From NCBI GenBank assembly GCA_016718205.1, contig JADKEB010000008.1, positions 1 through 64,000 on the forward strand: a stretch of 64,000 nt of DNA. Reading direction: 5' to 3'. The first letter of the stretch is position 1. Each line of letters begins with the position of its first letter. Of the stretch, positions 23,853-34,621 are shown piece after piece. This DNA comes from Saprospiraceae bacterium (GTDB taxonomy: Bacteria > Bacteroidota > Bacteroidia > Chitinophagales > Saprospiraceae). The position numbers and the translations under genes were made by a program. The notes below the pieces were generated by a model. It did not search any database and was not told the DNA's origin. It saw only the letters and a list, made by a program, of their open reading frames with translations.

Positions 23853-24994
23853 TTAACGTAATACCTTTTCTCCAAAAAAGAATTTCCTTATCTTTGAAGT
23901 AAAAGGTTTTATTTTTTGGTGTAATATTTGGTCAGATGGAAAATCAGTGATTTTATAAGGATTCATGGACATAATATGATCAAACTCCTTTCTTGATATA
24001 GCTAATTTTTTTATAATATATTCTATCTCTGCTTCCTCATCAAATTTAGAATTATAAATAGGCAGGTTCATTTGAGTCAATGCATCTTCTCGAGACATTT
24101 GTCCGCTAATTACTAATGATGCAAAATGTGCCCTTCTCTTTTCAAAACCGAATTTCTTTACCAAATAATAGTTTTGATGAAATTTTGTAAACCTGGATTC
24201 GTTATGTTTACCTGCATAAGGTTTAAACCCTACTGTCTCCTGAAGCTCTTTGATTGCCATTTCTTTGGAATAATCAATATAATTTAAAAGATCCACAGTT
24301 TTATAGGTTTTAAATATACTTTTAATAACATAGTATTGCCAATAACTGACCAGTGGAAAATCTTTTAATTTCTCTTTATTAAATTTTTCGTAAACACTTT
24401 TGATGAGTTTAGAATCCATAGGCTCCTCTCCCCCCCAAGCTAGAGGCAGTGTGTTTTCTGTCGTATAATTTGTCCCGTTGAGAAGATATTTTATTTTGTT
24501 TTTCTTTGCAAATTTATGTAATGCGGCAAAAAAAGCATTGTCTTGAGGTATATCCTGATTAATAAGGCCTGCTTTCAAAAAAGAGAGTTGCACTTTTCGC
24601 ATTACATTCCAGTTGACTACTTCAGTATGTAAGTCCAGATTAAGACACTTGCAGAGTTTTTCAATGTTTTGAACTGCCAATTCACTATTCCATCCTGCAT
24701 CAACATGTACTGCCAACATTCTTAAACCCAACTTTGACCCTAATAATGCAAGATATGAACTATCTATTCCGCCACTAAGGCCGATGATACAATCATATTC
24801 TTTGTCTCTTCCGAAAGTTTTGATTTCATTAATTAAATGACTTAGTTTCTGCTTACCTTCTTCTCCAGTAAAGATATTTTTGACAAATTATCTTTAAAGT
24901 TATTACAATACTTGCATACACCGTTTTTGTCAAAGAAAATATCAGGATCGGAGGTGTCCATAACACAACGAGTGCATATTTGATATTTTAACAT
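23853..24994 (-). CDS. wbpG: N-acetyl sugar amidotransferase, WbpG-like, copy 2, one frameshift
   Basis: The true start is at 24994 (MLKYQICTRCVMDTSDPDIF, with a CxxC ... CKYC pair). A one-base shift near 24880 breaks the frame before the PP-loop (IIGLSGGIDSSYLALLG); the rest reads openly to 23853 (LAVHVDAGWNSELAVQN, INQDIPQDNAFF, RFTKFHQNYYLVKKF). It is diverged from copy 1 rather than a fresh duplicate. Two adjacent members could act on two substrates or form a hetero-complex with the single HisH/HisF pair. This is inference. Confidence 0.8.
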
Positions 24995-25249
24995 TTTTAC
25001 TATTTTAATTATTAATTACAATTCATTTGTAATTTAAAAAAAAATGAATTTAACAAAATAAAATCATTTAAATTAATTTCTTGACATTGATATTGAATAA
25101 AAAAATTAAGTGAATAATTTTTATTTAACTATATAAAGACAAAAAGAATATTTTTTATTCTTTTGAACTTTTATGAGATAAACATACCCACCATAGACAT
25201 TGCTACAATTGTGCCTTTCCCTGAAACTATTCAAAAAAAATCTTACACC

Positions 25250-26464
25250 TTAATTTATAACTCTATCTTGATAGAGCACTTGCCCATAATCTTCCAGAAA
25301 TTTTTCCCACTCTTCCTCGTAAATGTTTTGAATTGGACTTTGGTTATCTGATTGGTTTAAGTTATTTATTATCCATTCTTCAATATCTAAATTAAGCGAA
25401 TAAACATCTGCCAATCCCTTTTCCCTCTCATACTTAAAATAGCTGGGGCCGCCATATGGTATAGTATTTTCCCCATTTGGCCCATACTGTACCACTTTTT
25501 CATTTAATATCAAAGATTTTATATTCATTTCCGCAGCTTCACAAACCGTTGAACTTTCAATTGTGATATGAATATTTGTATATCTAAAAATCAATTGTAT
25601 TGGGATTCTATTATACTTTTTCCATTCAATATTGCAATTAGCTATATTTTTAAAATTTGTTTCCATTTCATGGCAAAATTGTTTAAATTCAATTGGTCTC
25701 GTCAATAATACAGGATGAGGTCTGATAACCCAGAAAAATTTATGACATGTTCTTTTAATTACTTTTATGCATTGTTTGGGAATACCAACAAAATCAGGAT
25801 TATCATAGGTGAGAGACAACAATACTACAGGAAGGTGTATTTGACTTAAAGATTCTTTATATTCCTTGAAGAAGGTGCTTTCTAAATCAATGGCTTTTTT
25901 ATACAAATTTCCTATGGTGTAAGTATGTATCAAGTTTTTAAAGTTTTCCTTTGATGTGTCATCCCATACTAAAAAGGCTTGAGGGAGCTTCTCCAAAGGT
26001 GTGTGTTCCATTTTTTTTTTACCAAAGGTTAAATGATCAGCAGAAATTACTCCATGTTGGATGTAAATCGCAGAAACTCCAAACCGATTGCATGCTTCAT
26101 TTACTTCTTCTTGCCAATCAATAATAAATACTACTTTAGGCTTTAGAAGTTTTAATAATAATACCCATGATTTAACTAGATTTATTCCAAAAAGCTGAAA
26201 GAGCTTTATGTAACAATCAATTCTCGCATCTACTTTATAGTTTTTTAAATAATTATTATTCCTTAATATTAATTTTAAATTTATATTTTCTTTATTAAAT
26301 AAATTTTTCAAACCAATGGCTAGTCCAGATGTTAAGTTCTTTTCAATCTCTATATTTAAGTCTCCATATCCCAATAATATAATATTTTTATTTCTACATG
26401 TATATAAAGGTATTAAATTGGTAATTAGGGAATAAATAAAAAGATATATGTTTTTAACTTTCAA
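25250..26464 (-). CDS. Putative GT-B glycosyltransferase
   Basis: A 404-aa protein with an N-terminal hydrophobic stretch (NIYLFIYSLITNLIPLY), then AIYIQHGVISADHLTF, FLVWDDTSKENF, FFWVIRPHPVLLT and IHITIESSTVCEAAEMNIKSLIL. HPxx followed by SS-x-x-EA resembles the second half of CDP-glycerol/polysialyltransferase-like GT-B enzymes. Its place between the WbpG pair and pseI makes transfer of the nonulosonic acid or of an amidated sugar plausible. Base composition is very AT-rich. I do not recognise a named family member. Confidence 0.5.
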   Translation of the reverse strand: MKVKNIYLFIYSLITNLIPLYTCRNKNIILLGYGDLNIEIEKNLTSGLAIGLKNLFNKENINLKLILRNNNYLKNYKVDARIDCYIKLFQLFGINLVKSWVLLLKLLKPKVVFIIDWQEEVNEACNRFGVSAIYIQHGVISADHLTFGKKKMEHTPLEKLPQAFLVWDDTSKENFKNLIHTYTIGNLYKKAIDLESTFFKEYKESLSQIHLPVVLLSLTYDNPDFVGIPKQCIKVIKRTCHKFFWVIRPHPVLLTRPIEFKQFCHEMETNFKNIANCNIEWKKYNRIPIQLIFRYTNIHITIESSTVCEAAEMNIKSLILNEKVVQYGPNGENTIPYGGPSYFKYEREKGLADVYSLNLDIEEWIINNLNQSDNQSPIQNIYEEEWEKFLEDYGQVLYQDRVIN

Positions 26465-26494
26465 TTAAGAGTATTTTTGGGGTTGGCTAATTTA

Positions 26495-27552
26495 TTACAA
26501 AAACAATTCTAATAAAAGCCTTTCCCCTTTTTCGTATTTCTTAATAGCAATTTTTCCCAACAGCCTATCATAATATTTAGGATGCATGCCATCACCAGGT
26601 CGAATAACCCTAATATTTTCCTCGGTAAAAGGTTCGCCAGGTTGAATGTCTTTTACTACATAAATAGAACGTTTAAAAAGTAAACTCTTTTTCTCAGCTT
26701 CTTGCACACCATACTGAACTGTACCAAGAGATTGCCAAGCTCGTTCTGTTTCAATAACTAAAGATTTAAGTTCATGAGGCTCTAATGAAAAACAGAATCA
26801 ACCCCACCTTCTGATCGACTGAGGCAAAAATGTTTTTCAACAACGGTTGCACCTAATGTAACAGCAGCACAAGGTACACCAATGCCCATTGTATGGTCAC
26901 TTAGTCCAACTTCGCAATTGAATAGCTCTCGTAAGTGGGGAATTGTGCGGATATTTGAGTTTTCAGGCGAAGCCGGATAGTTACTCGTACATTTTAATAA
27001 AACCAAATCTTTACAACCATTATCTCGTAATACTTCAACTGCCTCAGCTAAGTTTGCTAAGTCGCTTGCTCCTGTTGACATAATCACAGGCTTACCTGTT
27101 CGAGCTACTTTTTTTAAAAGTGGATAGTGATTATTTTCAAAAGAAGCTATTTTATGTACAGGCGCATTTAGGCCTTCTAAAAAATCTACAGCTGTGTCAT
27201 CAAATGGAGTTGAAAAACAAATAATGCCTTTGTCTTTTGCACACTTGAACATAGCTTCGTGCCACTCCCAAGGTGTATGGGCTTCTTGATAAAGCTCATA
27301 CAAATTTCTGTTCGCCCACAAAGAATCCGGGTCTTTTATATCAAATAAACCACCTTTATGGTTGATGGTGAGTGTGGCAGCAGTATAAGTTTGAAGTTTA
27401 ATTGCGTCTGCACCACATTCAGCCGCAACTTCAATAATCTTTATGGCTCTTTCTAAGGATTGGTTATGATTACCACTCATTTCAGCAATGATGAATGGTT
27501 TATAATCCCTTCCAATTAAATAGTTGCCTATTTTCATACTTTCTAAAGACAT
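26495..27552 (-). CDS. pseI: Pseudaminic acid synthase PseI, one frameshift
   Basis: NeuB family enzyme that condenses the released 6-deoxy sugar with phosphoenolpyruvate. Residues: PFIIAEMSGNHNQSLERA, AIKLQTYTAATLT, STPFDDTAVDFLE, MSTGASDL, LLKCTSNYPA and EKHFCLSRSEGGVDS, then a shift near 26790 in a run of five T (one more T restores SLEPHELKSLV), and a SAF domain (YVVKDIQPGEPFTEENIRVIRPG) to 26495. AEMSGNHN is characteristic of PseI rather than LegI or NeuB. It ends the pseudaminic cassette. Confidence 0.87.
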
Positions 27553-27563
27553 ATCGTTTTGTT

Positions 27564-28577
27564 TTATATCCTATACAATGAACTTTCTGTGTCTTTATAT
27601 TGAAGGTTTTCAATAAATTTAAACCCAGCCGAAAGAAATGCATTAACTGACTTTGCATTACTCCTTTTGATGTAGGCGTCTATACTAAAATCATTGTTTT
27701 CTAACAGAAAATTTGTTACAGCTTCATCCAATAATTTTAGAGAAAGGCCTCGATTCCGAAAATTTTTATCTATTGAAATGCCAATTACTGCTCTTTTATG
27801 ATCTGGTTGTTTTTCTATTCTAACCTGCCCAACTAATAAATTTTCATTCTGCTCAAACACATAAAGATAACAATTTGGGTCATTCAGTTTTTTAGTAAAC
27901 CATTTTGAATGGGTATCAAAATCAATCTTTTCCGTGGAATATGAATTAGCTCGCACGATTTCCTCATTTGACCATTCATAGTATGTCATCATATCTGTGG
28001 AATTAGCTTTTCTCATTTTCAGTTGATAATTTACTTTTGAGTGGATTACGGCATTTATATATTTTCCATTCCATCTACAATGATCAATTAATTCAGCTTC
28101 TTTAAAAAACCCTGCTTTCTCTAATGCAATATATAGATGTGGCCGTAAGTCAAAAGCATATGTAAAAATTTTATGTAGGTTGAGTTCTTGAAATGCAACT
28201 TCTTCAATAAGTGATAAGTAAGTAACCCAATGAAATTCAAAATATTCTTTTTCCAATTCAGTATCAATAATAAATGATATTTCGGCATGTTTATCAATCC
28301 AATTAATATGTACAAGACCACCATAACCAATACAATTACTACCCTCTAGATAGGAGAATAAAATTTGTTCTGGCTTTTCTTCATCAAAAAGTTTTGCTAC
28401 AACATTCTTGAAGTAGTTTTCTTGGTCTTCAATACTGAGGGGGGACACCTGGCGCAAATGATAAATTTGCTCGTTGCGCCATTTCAAAATTAAAAACCTA
28501 TCTTGAAACCTGATCGGAACAATGGAGTGTTTATTTTTTTCAAATTTTTGACGCTCCAAACATTTATAATTATGCAT
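27564..28577 (-). CDS. pseH: Double GNAT acetyltransferase, PseH-like
   Basis: Two GNAT domains in one 337-aa protein. The first (about 18-170; VPIRFQDRFLILKWRNEQ, GYGGLVHINWIDKHAEISFI) is PseH-like, the enzyme that acetylates the 4-amino group. The second (about 185-337; YYEWSNEEIVRANSYS, GQVRIEKQ, IDKNFRNRGLSLKLL) resembles the GNAT that in many Bacteroidota is fused behind PseG. No PseG domain is attached, and none is seen in the window. The gene sits between hisF-2 and pseI. Confidence 0.75.
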   Translation of the reverse strand: MHNYKCLERQKFEKNKHSIVPIRFQDRFLILKWRNEQIYHLRQVSPLSIEDQENYFKNVVAKLFDEEKPEQILFSYLEGSNCIGYGGLVHINWIDKHAEISFIIDTELEKEYFEFHWVTYLSLIEEVAFQELNLHKIFTYAFDLRPHLYIALEKAGFFKEAELIDHCRWNGKYINAVIHSKVNYQLKMRKANSTDMMTYYEWSNEEIVRANSYSTEKIDFDTHSKWFTKKLNDPNCYLYVFEQNENLLVGQVRIEKQPDHKRAVIGISIDKNFRNRGLSLKLLDEAVTNFLLENNDFSIDAYIKRSNAKSVNAFLSAGFKFIENLQYKDTESSLYRI

Positions 28578-28585
28578 GTTAAAAA

Positions 28586-29332
28586 TTAAATTCTAACTGG
28601 TTTTCCAATTTCTTTTAAACTAAGCTTAATATCTAAAGGGGTATATTGTGTAAAATGAAATATGCTTGAAGAACCAACAGCTTCACAAGTAGTCTCAGTA
28701 AACAAATCAACAAAATGTTGGAGATTACCTCCTCCACCTACGAGAACAATGGGAAGATTTGTATGTGATGCAACATCTTTGAATAATTCTATATCAAATC
28801 CATTCATCATTCCATCGTTTTGTACAGCGTTAAGAATAATTTCACCAGCCCCTAAGTCTGTCATTTTTTTTATAAACTCTATTGCTGATAGATTTTTTAC
28901 ACTTTCTGAGTAAATAATGAATTTTTCGTTTTCCCTTTTTACGTCTATAGCAACACTAATACATTGTGAGCCAAAAAAATTCGAAGATTTTTTAACAAAA
29001 TCAGGATTTAAAATGGCAATGTCTTTTAATACTACTTTATCTGCCCCAATACGAAGTAAATCATTAATATCATCAATAGTTTTAATACCGCCTCCAATTC
29101 CAATGGGCATAAAACACTCTTTTATTACATCCTTTACTACATTTATATTTATTTTTCTATTTTGAATTGATGCAAAAATGTCTAAAAATATTAATTCATC
29201 CACCCCCCTGCTATTATACACTCGAGCGGCTTGTACGGGATTGCCTACCATTCTTGGATAAGCAAATTGCTTAGTTTTTACCAAACCAAAACCGTTAAAT
29301 GTAAGTATTGGTATTACTCTAACTTTTAGCAT
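28586..29332 (-). CDS. hisF: HisF-like subunit 2
   Basis: A second HisF barrel, intact (about 248 aa): RVIPILTFNGFGLVKTKQF, FLDIFASIQNR, PIGIGGGIKTIDDINDLL, GAGEIILNAVQNDGMMNGFDI, VLVGGGGNLQHFVDLF. The start MLKVRVIPIL at 29332 overlaps the restored end of hisH-2. Clearly diverged from hisF-1. Its neighbour PseA suggests it channels ammonia for amidination of a pseudaminic acid precursor or product. PseA systems in Campylobacter are not known to me to need HisHF. Confidence 0.85.
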   Translation of the reverse strand: MLKVRVIPILTFNGFGLVKTKQFAYPRMVGNPVQAARVYNSRGVDELIFLDIFASIQNRKININVVKDVIKECFMPIGIGGGIKTIDDINDLLRIGADKVVLKDIAILNPDFVKKSSNFFGSQCISVAIDVKRENEKFIIYSESVKNLSAIEFIKKMTDLGAGEIILNAVQNDGMMNGFDIELFKDVASHTNLPIVLVGGGGNLQHFVDLFTETTCEAVGSSSIFHFTQYTPLDIKLSLKEIGKPVRI

Positions 29333-29930
29333 AAAAATCAAAAATTGTAGACATTAGTTTTAGCCCGGCTTCTTGACTTTTTTCGGATGAAATTGAGTTG
29401 CAAAAATATTTTCATGCTGTACAGCTGCAACATAATCATTACCATAATTAACAGTCGCTGCAATCTGCCTTTTATCCTCTACGTCAAAATGGTAGCTGTG
29501 AATGAAATAAAAGTCTTTATTATTAGATTCAGATAAAAAAGAGTTTTTTAAAACTTTTACTTCATTCCACCCTAAATGTGGTACTCGTTTTTGTGGTTCT
29601 TCAATTTTCCTAACCACCCCTTTTATCCAATCCATTCCATTGCATTCTTCTACCTCTGTACCTAAAGTTGCAATAAGTTGCATACCTAAACAAATACCTA
29701 AAAATGGTTTTTTTAACAAGCACCTCATTATTCAACACATCAATCAAATTAAAGAGCTTTAAATTTTCCATACCTTGCTTAAATGCACCGACGCCCGGTA
29801 AAATAATCACATCTGCGTTGGCAATATCATTGTAATTATTTGAAATTATATTATTAATATTCAAATAACTTAAAGCTTTTTGAACTGAAGCCACATTTCC
29901 CATCCCGTATTCGATAATTACAGCTTTCAT
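29319..29930 (-). CDS. hisH: HisH-like subunit 2, frameshifted
   Basis: Glutaminase partner of hisF-2. The N-terminal frame 29610-29930 (AVIIEYGMGNVASVQKAL, LPGVGAFKQGMENL) shifts near 29715 into 29360-29728 (LGICLGMQLIATLG with the nucleophile Cys, HLGWNEV, FIHSYHFD, FATQFHP). Near 29390 a further base loss removes the HPEKS reading; restoring it gives an end at the TAG at 29319-29321, overlapping hisF-2. Two single-base breaks within 350 bp suggest read errors as much as decay. Confidence 0.78.
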
Positions 29931-29933
29931 TTT

Positions 29934-31082
29934 TTAAACAATTTCAAAGTTTTTTATCAAATTTCCATCTGGGTCTCTAAAAAAGATTCCGTCTTCGTTT
30001 TGTTTAAATATTAGTGGATTAGTAAATGAGTCAATTACTTTATCAATTTCTTCTTTAGTCATTCCAGAATACTCAATAAACGACTCTATTGCAAAATGGG
30101 GATATTTACCATCATATTGATTAACAAGTTTCACGCCTTCTTCTCTTGTTAATCTACCATTTCTTATATCAATGCAAGCATGATCTGTTGCTCTTCCAAA
30201 TCCATACTTAACAAATTTTAAATAGTCATGTAAACCTACTAATTTTCATCAGATTTTCATAATTGGTATAAGTGCCTTCAATTGGCCCATCCTCTTTTAC
30301 TGTAAAACCATATTTTTAACAATTTCCAATTGTTTCTTGCATCCCAAAAAAATAATGTCCCAAAAAATTCCTGTCACCCCAACTCTTTCAATTTCTTCAT
30401 CACTTGGATAAAAATATGGAGTTAATTCTTTTTTACTTATTCCATCAACACCAATCATGTCCTGAATTCTATTTCCTAATAATCCACCAAATTCTTCCAA
30501 CCATTTTCTATTCAAAATTCTGTTTTTTACAGAATCTAAATTAGGTCCACCATATTCTTGTTGTGGATTTTCACCCCAAATAATTAGCGGGATATTCATT
30601 TTAACAGCAATCAAGACAGGTATAGTAAAAATTCCAATATGATTTGGCCACATTTCATCCCCCAATTCTTCTGAAACTTTCAATAACCATTTTCTTGTAT
30701 GCGTCATTATTCTTTTTAAAATGGATAACATCAATACCCATTTTCGAGATATTGTCTAAATTTTTTGCCCCAAGTCTGTCACCATAGTAGTTTCAAAACA
30801 AACACACAATGGGTTCATTCCGCAAACAAACTTCATAAAATAGGCTTGATAGGTGCTATCTTTGCCTCCACTAACCGGAATTAAACAATCATATCCTACT
30901 TCTCCTTCTTTTAATTTATAGTAGTCAACTATTTCTTGAAATTCCTTTTCCCTTTGCTTCCAATCAATCCCCTTATTTTTTTGCTCAGCAGCTACACACG
31001 CTGAGCATACTCCATTTTCGCTGAAACTTAAATCAGGTTTTGTTTCGGGAAAAACACAAACTTTACAATATTTGATAATCAC
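29934..31082 (-). CDS. pseA: N-acetyl sugar amidotransferase, PseA/WbpG family, frameshifted
   Basis: Third member of the family in the window. Frames in order: 30756-31103 (KYCKVCVFPETKPDLSF, GVCSAC, CLIPVSGGKDSTYQAYFM), 30297-30734 (IWGENPQQEYGGP, DEEIERVGVTGIF), a middle piece (GFGRATDHACIDIRNGRLTR) and 29934-30134 (YPHFAIESFIEYSGMTKEEID). The likely start is GTG at 31082 (VIIKYCKVC), 10 bp after the methylase stop. The position within a pse cassette points to PseA, which makes the acetamidino form of pseudaminic acid. At least two shifts break it. Confidence 0.78.
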
Positions 31083-31092
31083 TTCAAAAAAT

Positions 31093-31713
31093 TTATTTTT
31101 CAATTAAAAACCAAGTAATGTCATCCTGCGGAAATGCCGGATCCTTTCTGTATGCAAATCCATAATCAATAAGCTTGGATTCAGGATATTTATCAGAAAA
31201 TCTCCAGCGAAATCTCTTTTGAATAATTTATCGGTATGCCCCCTGTAATTGATTGTAACTGGTGATGGATTATAGTATTCTGCAATGAGAATAAATTTTG
31301 AAGAGGATTCATATAATTTTTCATAAACTAAAGGTAACATCTCCGGATTGATATGTATTAAAACACCTTTTATTATTGAGATATCTTCTTTTTCAAGTGT
31401 CGGGTAATCAAAAATACTTCCTTGAAATACATTTTTATTTCCAATTAATTTTGCAAGTTCTAAACAAGCCTTTTCATTAATTTCTATTCCTCTTAAGTTC
31501 ATTTTTGGATATAGAAGTTTTAATGCTTTAAGGTTCATTCCAATATTTGCACCAAATTCTATACATGAAGTTATGTTTCCTGCATGTTTTAGTGCTTTCG
31601 TAAAAAAATTAAGATTAGATGCTAATAAGAATTCTCCTTGATTTCTATGTATGTAATCATCTCCAAAATTCGGTTGCCCAAAATTTTTCTTGTTCTGTTT
31701 TGAAATTGTTCAT
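31093..31713 (-). CDS. Pseudaminic acid biosynthesis-associated methylase, frameshifted
   Basis: An SAM-dependent methyltransferase of the type found next to pse genes (TIGR03587-like). It starts MNNFKTEQEKFWATEFGDDY, has EFGANIGMNLKAL (SAM motif I) and ends DPAFPQDDITWFLIEK. Two single-base changes break it, near 31665 (TTTT for TTT) and near 31195 (one T lost). Its start overlaps the restored pseF stop (ATGA). The substrate is presumed to be a pseudaminic acid form, not proven. Confidence 0.75.
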
Positions 31714-32403
31714 TTCTTATTTTGTTTATTATACTGATATTTAATTTCCATCATTTGCCAATCGATCATGTTGTCTATGTCTTGAGTCTCTAATTCGTTC
31801 AATTCGATGTATCCAGTATTATTTGTTATAATTTTTTTGCGATAAAACGTCCACAGATTTGAGCCAATAAAATTGGCCAGCATCATGATAGGATTTCACT
31901 AAATCTTGTGATCGTGATATTTCGAATTGAGGATAAAAATATGAAATTTTATTATCCTCAATTTTAAATGCACGCTGAATTGGAAAATTAAATGCTACGA
32001 TCGGCACTAAACTAGTGTAATTTTCTGCAGTGAATTTATTGAAGGCATTAATAATTATTTTTGAATTGATAAGTGCAGAACAAGGGTAAAGGCACAAAAT
32101 ATTATCAAAATATTGATTTTGATTAAGGTAGTGGTTTAATGTTTCTTCAATAACATCAAAGGTTGTTGCAAAGTCATTGGCAGTTTTATTATTTCTTAAA
32201 AAGGGTACTTTTGCTCCATGTTTTAATGCTATTTTCTTGATTTCTTCGTCATCAGTAGAGACTATGACCTCATCAAACAAACATGTTTCTAAGGCATTTT
32301 TTATTGCATAAGCGATAATAGGTATACCCAGAAATTCTTTTATGTTTTTTCTAGGAATTCTTTTACTTCCCCCTCTTGCTGGTATAATGCAAATATTTCT
32401 CAC
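31710..32403 (-). CDS. pseF: Pseudaminic acid cytidylyltransferase PseF, one frameshift
   Basis: CMP-sugar synthase: IIPARGGSKRIPRKNIKEFLG at 5-25, DEVIVSTDDEEI, LCLYPCSALI, YHDAGQFYWL. It loads pseudaminic acid onto CMP for transfer. The frame stops at 31819 because of a run of A near 31835; the next frame continues KIITNNTGYIELNELETQDID to the TGA at 31710-31712, the usual family end. It overlaps pseC by 4 bp and the methylase by 3-4 bp. Confidence 0.87.
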
Positions 32404-33589
32404 ACAGAAAAAAACTTGATTAATGTATCTTTAATATATTCCAATTCTTCCAATGTCAAACTTGGAAACATAGGTATACTAATACAATTTTTATAGTATT
32501 CTTCTGCTACAGGTAAATCGCCTTCTTTCCATCCTATATTTTTATAATATGGCATTAAATGGCAAGGAATATAATGTATTTGAGCAAATATATTTCTTTC
32601 TCTAAGAAAATTGAATAACCCTAACCTATTCTCAACTTGTAATATATATAAATGATAAGCATGTCCTTCTATTACGCCAGATTGGCCTTTAATAAAATTA
32701 CATGATTTAAATTCATTATAATAATATTCAGCAATTTCTCTTCTTCGCTTTAGATTAGTTTCTGCATTTTTAAGTTGACTTAATCCTAACGCACACTGAA
32801 TATCTGTGAGTCTATAATTATATCCTAACTGTTGCATTTCCATGTACCATAAAGGATACTCAGGAGTTTGTTCTCCTCCAGATGCCCAATACAAATCATT
32901 TAAATATGGATCACTACCTTTTGTAATACCATGTGAGCGTAATCTGCATAATTGTAAATACAACTCTTCATCATCAGTGGTAATCATACCTCCTTCTCCA
33001 CATGCAATATGTTTTACAGGGTGAAATGAAAATATTGCCAATTCAGCAAACTTTCCATTTCCACAGTTTTGATTTTGTCCTTTAGAATCTATGAAGTATC
33101 CGCCTGGTGCATGACAAGCATCTTCAATTATCCATAATCCATATTCGTCTGCTAATACTCTAAACTCTTCCAAATTTACAGCTCGCCCTGCGAAGTCTAC
33201 AGGTATAACACCGCTATAGGTTCCTATTGGTGCTTGCTCTAATAAATTTCTTACAGCGTTAATATCTAACAAGTATGTTTCAGGGTCAATATCGCAAAAA
33301 CTACTTCTCCTTCACAATACCTTACACAATTCGCAGTTGCTGCAAATGTGATAGGGGTAGTTATTACTTTTTGACCAGGTTTTACTCCAAGTGCCAACGT
33401 ACACAGATGAAGCGCCGCTGTTCCATTTGACACCGCCACAGCGTATCTTGAACCAATATAATTTGCAAATGCTTGCTCAAATTCAGCAATTTTAGGACCT
33501 TGGGTTAAATAATCCGATTTGAGCACAGCTATTACGGCTTCTATATCTTCTTTTGTAATATTTTGTCTACCATAAGGTATTGCTTTCAT
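32400..33589 (-). CDS. pseC: UDP-4-keto-6-deoxy-AltNAc aminotransferase PseC, one frameshift
   Basis: DegT/DnrJ/EryC1 PLP enzyme. 33266-33589 gives MKAIPYGRQNITKEDIEAV, SNGTAALHLCTLALGV and TTPITFAATANCVRYCEG. After a shift near 33285 the frame continues YLLDINAVRNLLEQ, IIEDACHAPGG and FSFHPVKHIACGEGGM, where the PLP lysine is the K of HPVK. MKAIPYGRQ is characteristic of PseC. It follows pseB by 10 bp and overlaps pseF. Confidence 0.87.
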
Positions 33590-33599
33590 AGGATAACTA

Positions 33600-34610
33600 T
33601 TAAACTGTGAATGATGGATCGATATGTGTTTTTATCAGATTTCTTAAATCTTCCACATTTAGCCATTCTGAATTTTGACCCGAACTGTAGTTAAACCCTT
33701 TTTCTACAGGTACAGCTTTGAAATGTCCTATAAATTTTTGAATATCCCAAGTTGGTATTTGTGGTAAAATAACATAGTATTCACCCAAATCATATGTTGT
33801 AAATGAATCTGAACTTGTAATCATTTCTTCATGAATTTTTTCTCCTGGTCTTATACCAACCAATCCATGTTTACAATGAGGACCTATTGCTTCTGCAACG
33901 TCAACTATTTTATAGGAAGGAATTTTAGGAACATAAAGCTCTCCTCCCCATGCGACTTCGAGTGCATGCATAACCATTTTCACTCCGTCCTCCAGCGATA
34001 TGTTAAATCTCGTCATATTAGGATCCGTGATTGGTAAAACCCCTTCATTTCTTTTTTTAAGAAAAAATGGAATTACCGACCCATTAGATCCCATGACATT
34101 TCCATATCGTACTACTGAAAACGTAATAGGCTTATTTCCTCTTATGTTATTTGCTGCTATAAATAATTTATCAGAAGTAAGTTTTGTCGCACCATATAAA
34201 TTTATTGGTGCACATGCTTTGTCAGTGGAAAGTGCTACTACTTTTTCGACGTCCGTTTCCAACGCAGCACGGATTACATTCTCAGCTCCACCCACATTAG
34301 TTTTTACGCACTCATCAGGATTGTATTCTGCTATGTGTACATGTTTCATTGCTGCTGCATGTATTACATAATCTACACTTTGAAAAGCTCTTTTAAGTCT
34401 ATGATAATCTCTGACATCGCCAATAAAATAACGCAGGCATGGATATTTTGTTTCTCGGGTATTCTGGGGCCTTTGAAACTGTTTCTGCTCGTCTCTGGAA
34501 TATATTACCATCCTCTTAATATAAGGATTCTTTTCCAGAATGGATTTAGTCAATGCCTGACCCAAAGAACCGGTACCTCCGGTAATTAATATTGATTTAT
34601 TATTTAACAA
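33600..34610 (-). CDS. pseB: UDP-GlcNAc 4,6-dehydratase (inverting) PseB
   Basis: An intact 336-aa SDR dehydratase/5-epimerase: ILITGGTGSLGQALTK, YSRDEQKQFQ, GDVRDYHRLKRAF, HAAAMKHVHIAEYNP, ALSTDKACAPINLYGATK and VVRYGNVMGSNGSVIPFF. First step of the pseudaminic acid route, from UDP-GlcNAc. It opens the cassette pseB-pseC-pseF-methylase-pseA-hisH-hisF-GNAT-pseI. FlaA1/WbpM-type retaining dehydratases are larger with membrane segments, so PseB is the better call. Confidence 0.93.
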   Translation of the reverse strand: MLNNKSILITGGTGSLGQALTKSILEKNPYIKRMVIYSRDEQKQFQRPQNTRETKYPCLRYFIGDVRDYHRLKRAFQSVDYVIHAAAMKHVHIAEYNPDECVKTNVGGAENVIRAALETDVEKVVALSTDKACAPINLYGATKLTSDKLFIAANNIRGNKPITFSVVRYGNVMGSNGSVIPFFLKKRNEGVLPITDPNMTRFNISLEDGVKMVMHALEVAWGGELYVPKIPSYKIVDVAEAIGPHCKHGLVGIRPGEKIHEEMITSSDSFTTYDLGEYYVILPQIPTWDIQKFIGHFKAVPVEKGFNYSSGQNSEWLNVEDLRNLIKTHIDPSFTV

Positions 34611-34621
34611 TTTAAATTTTA

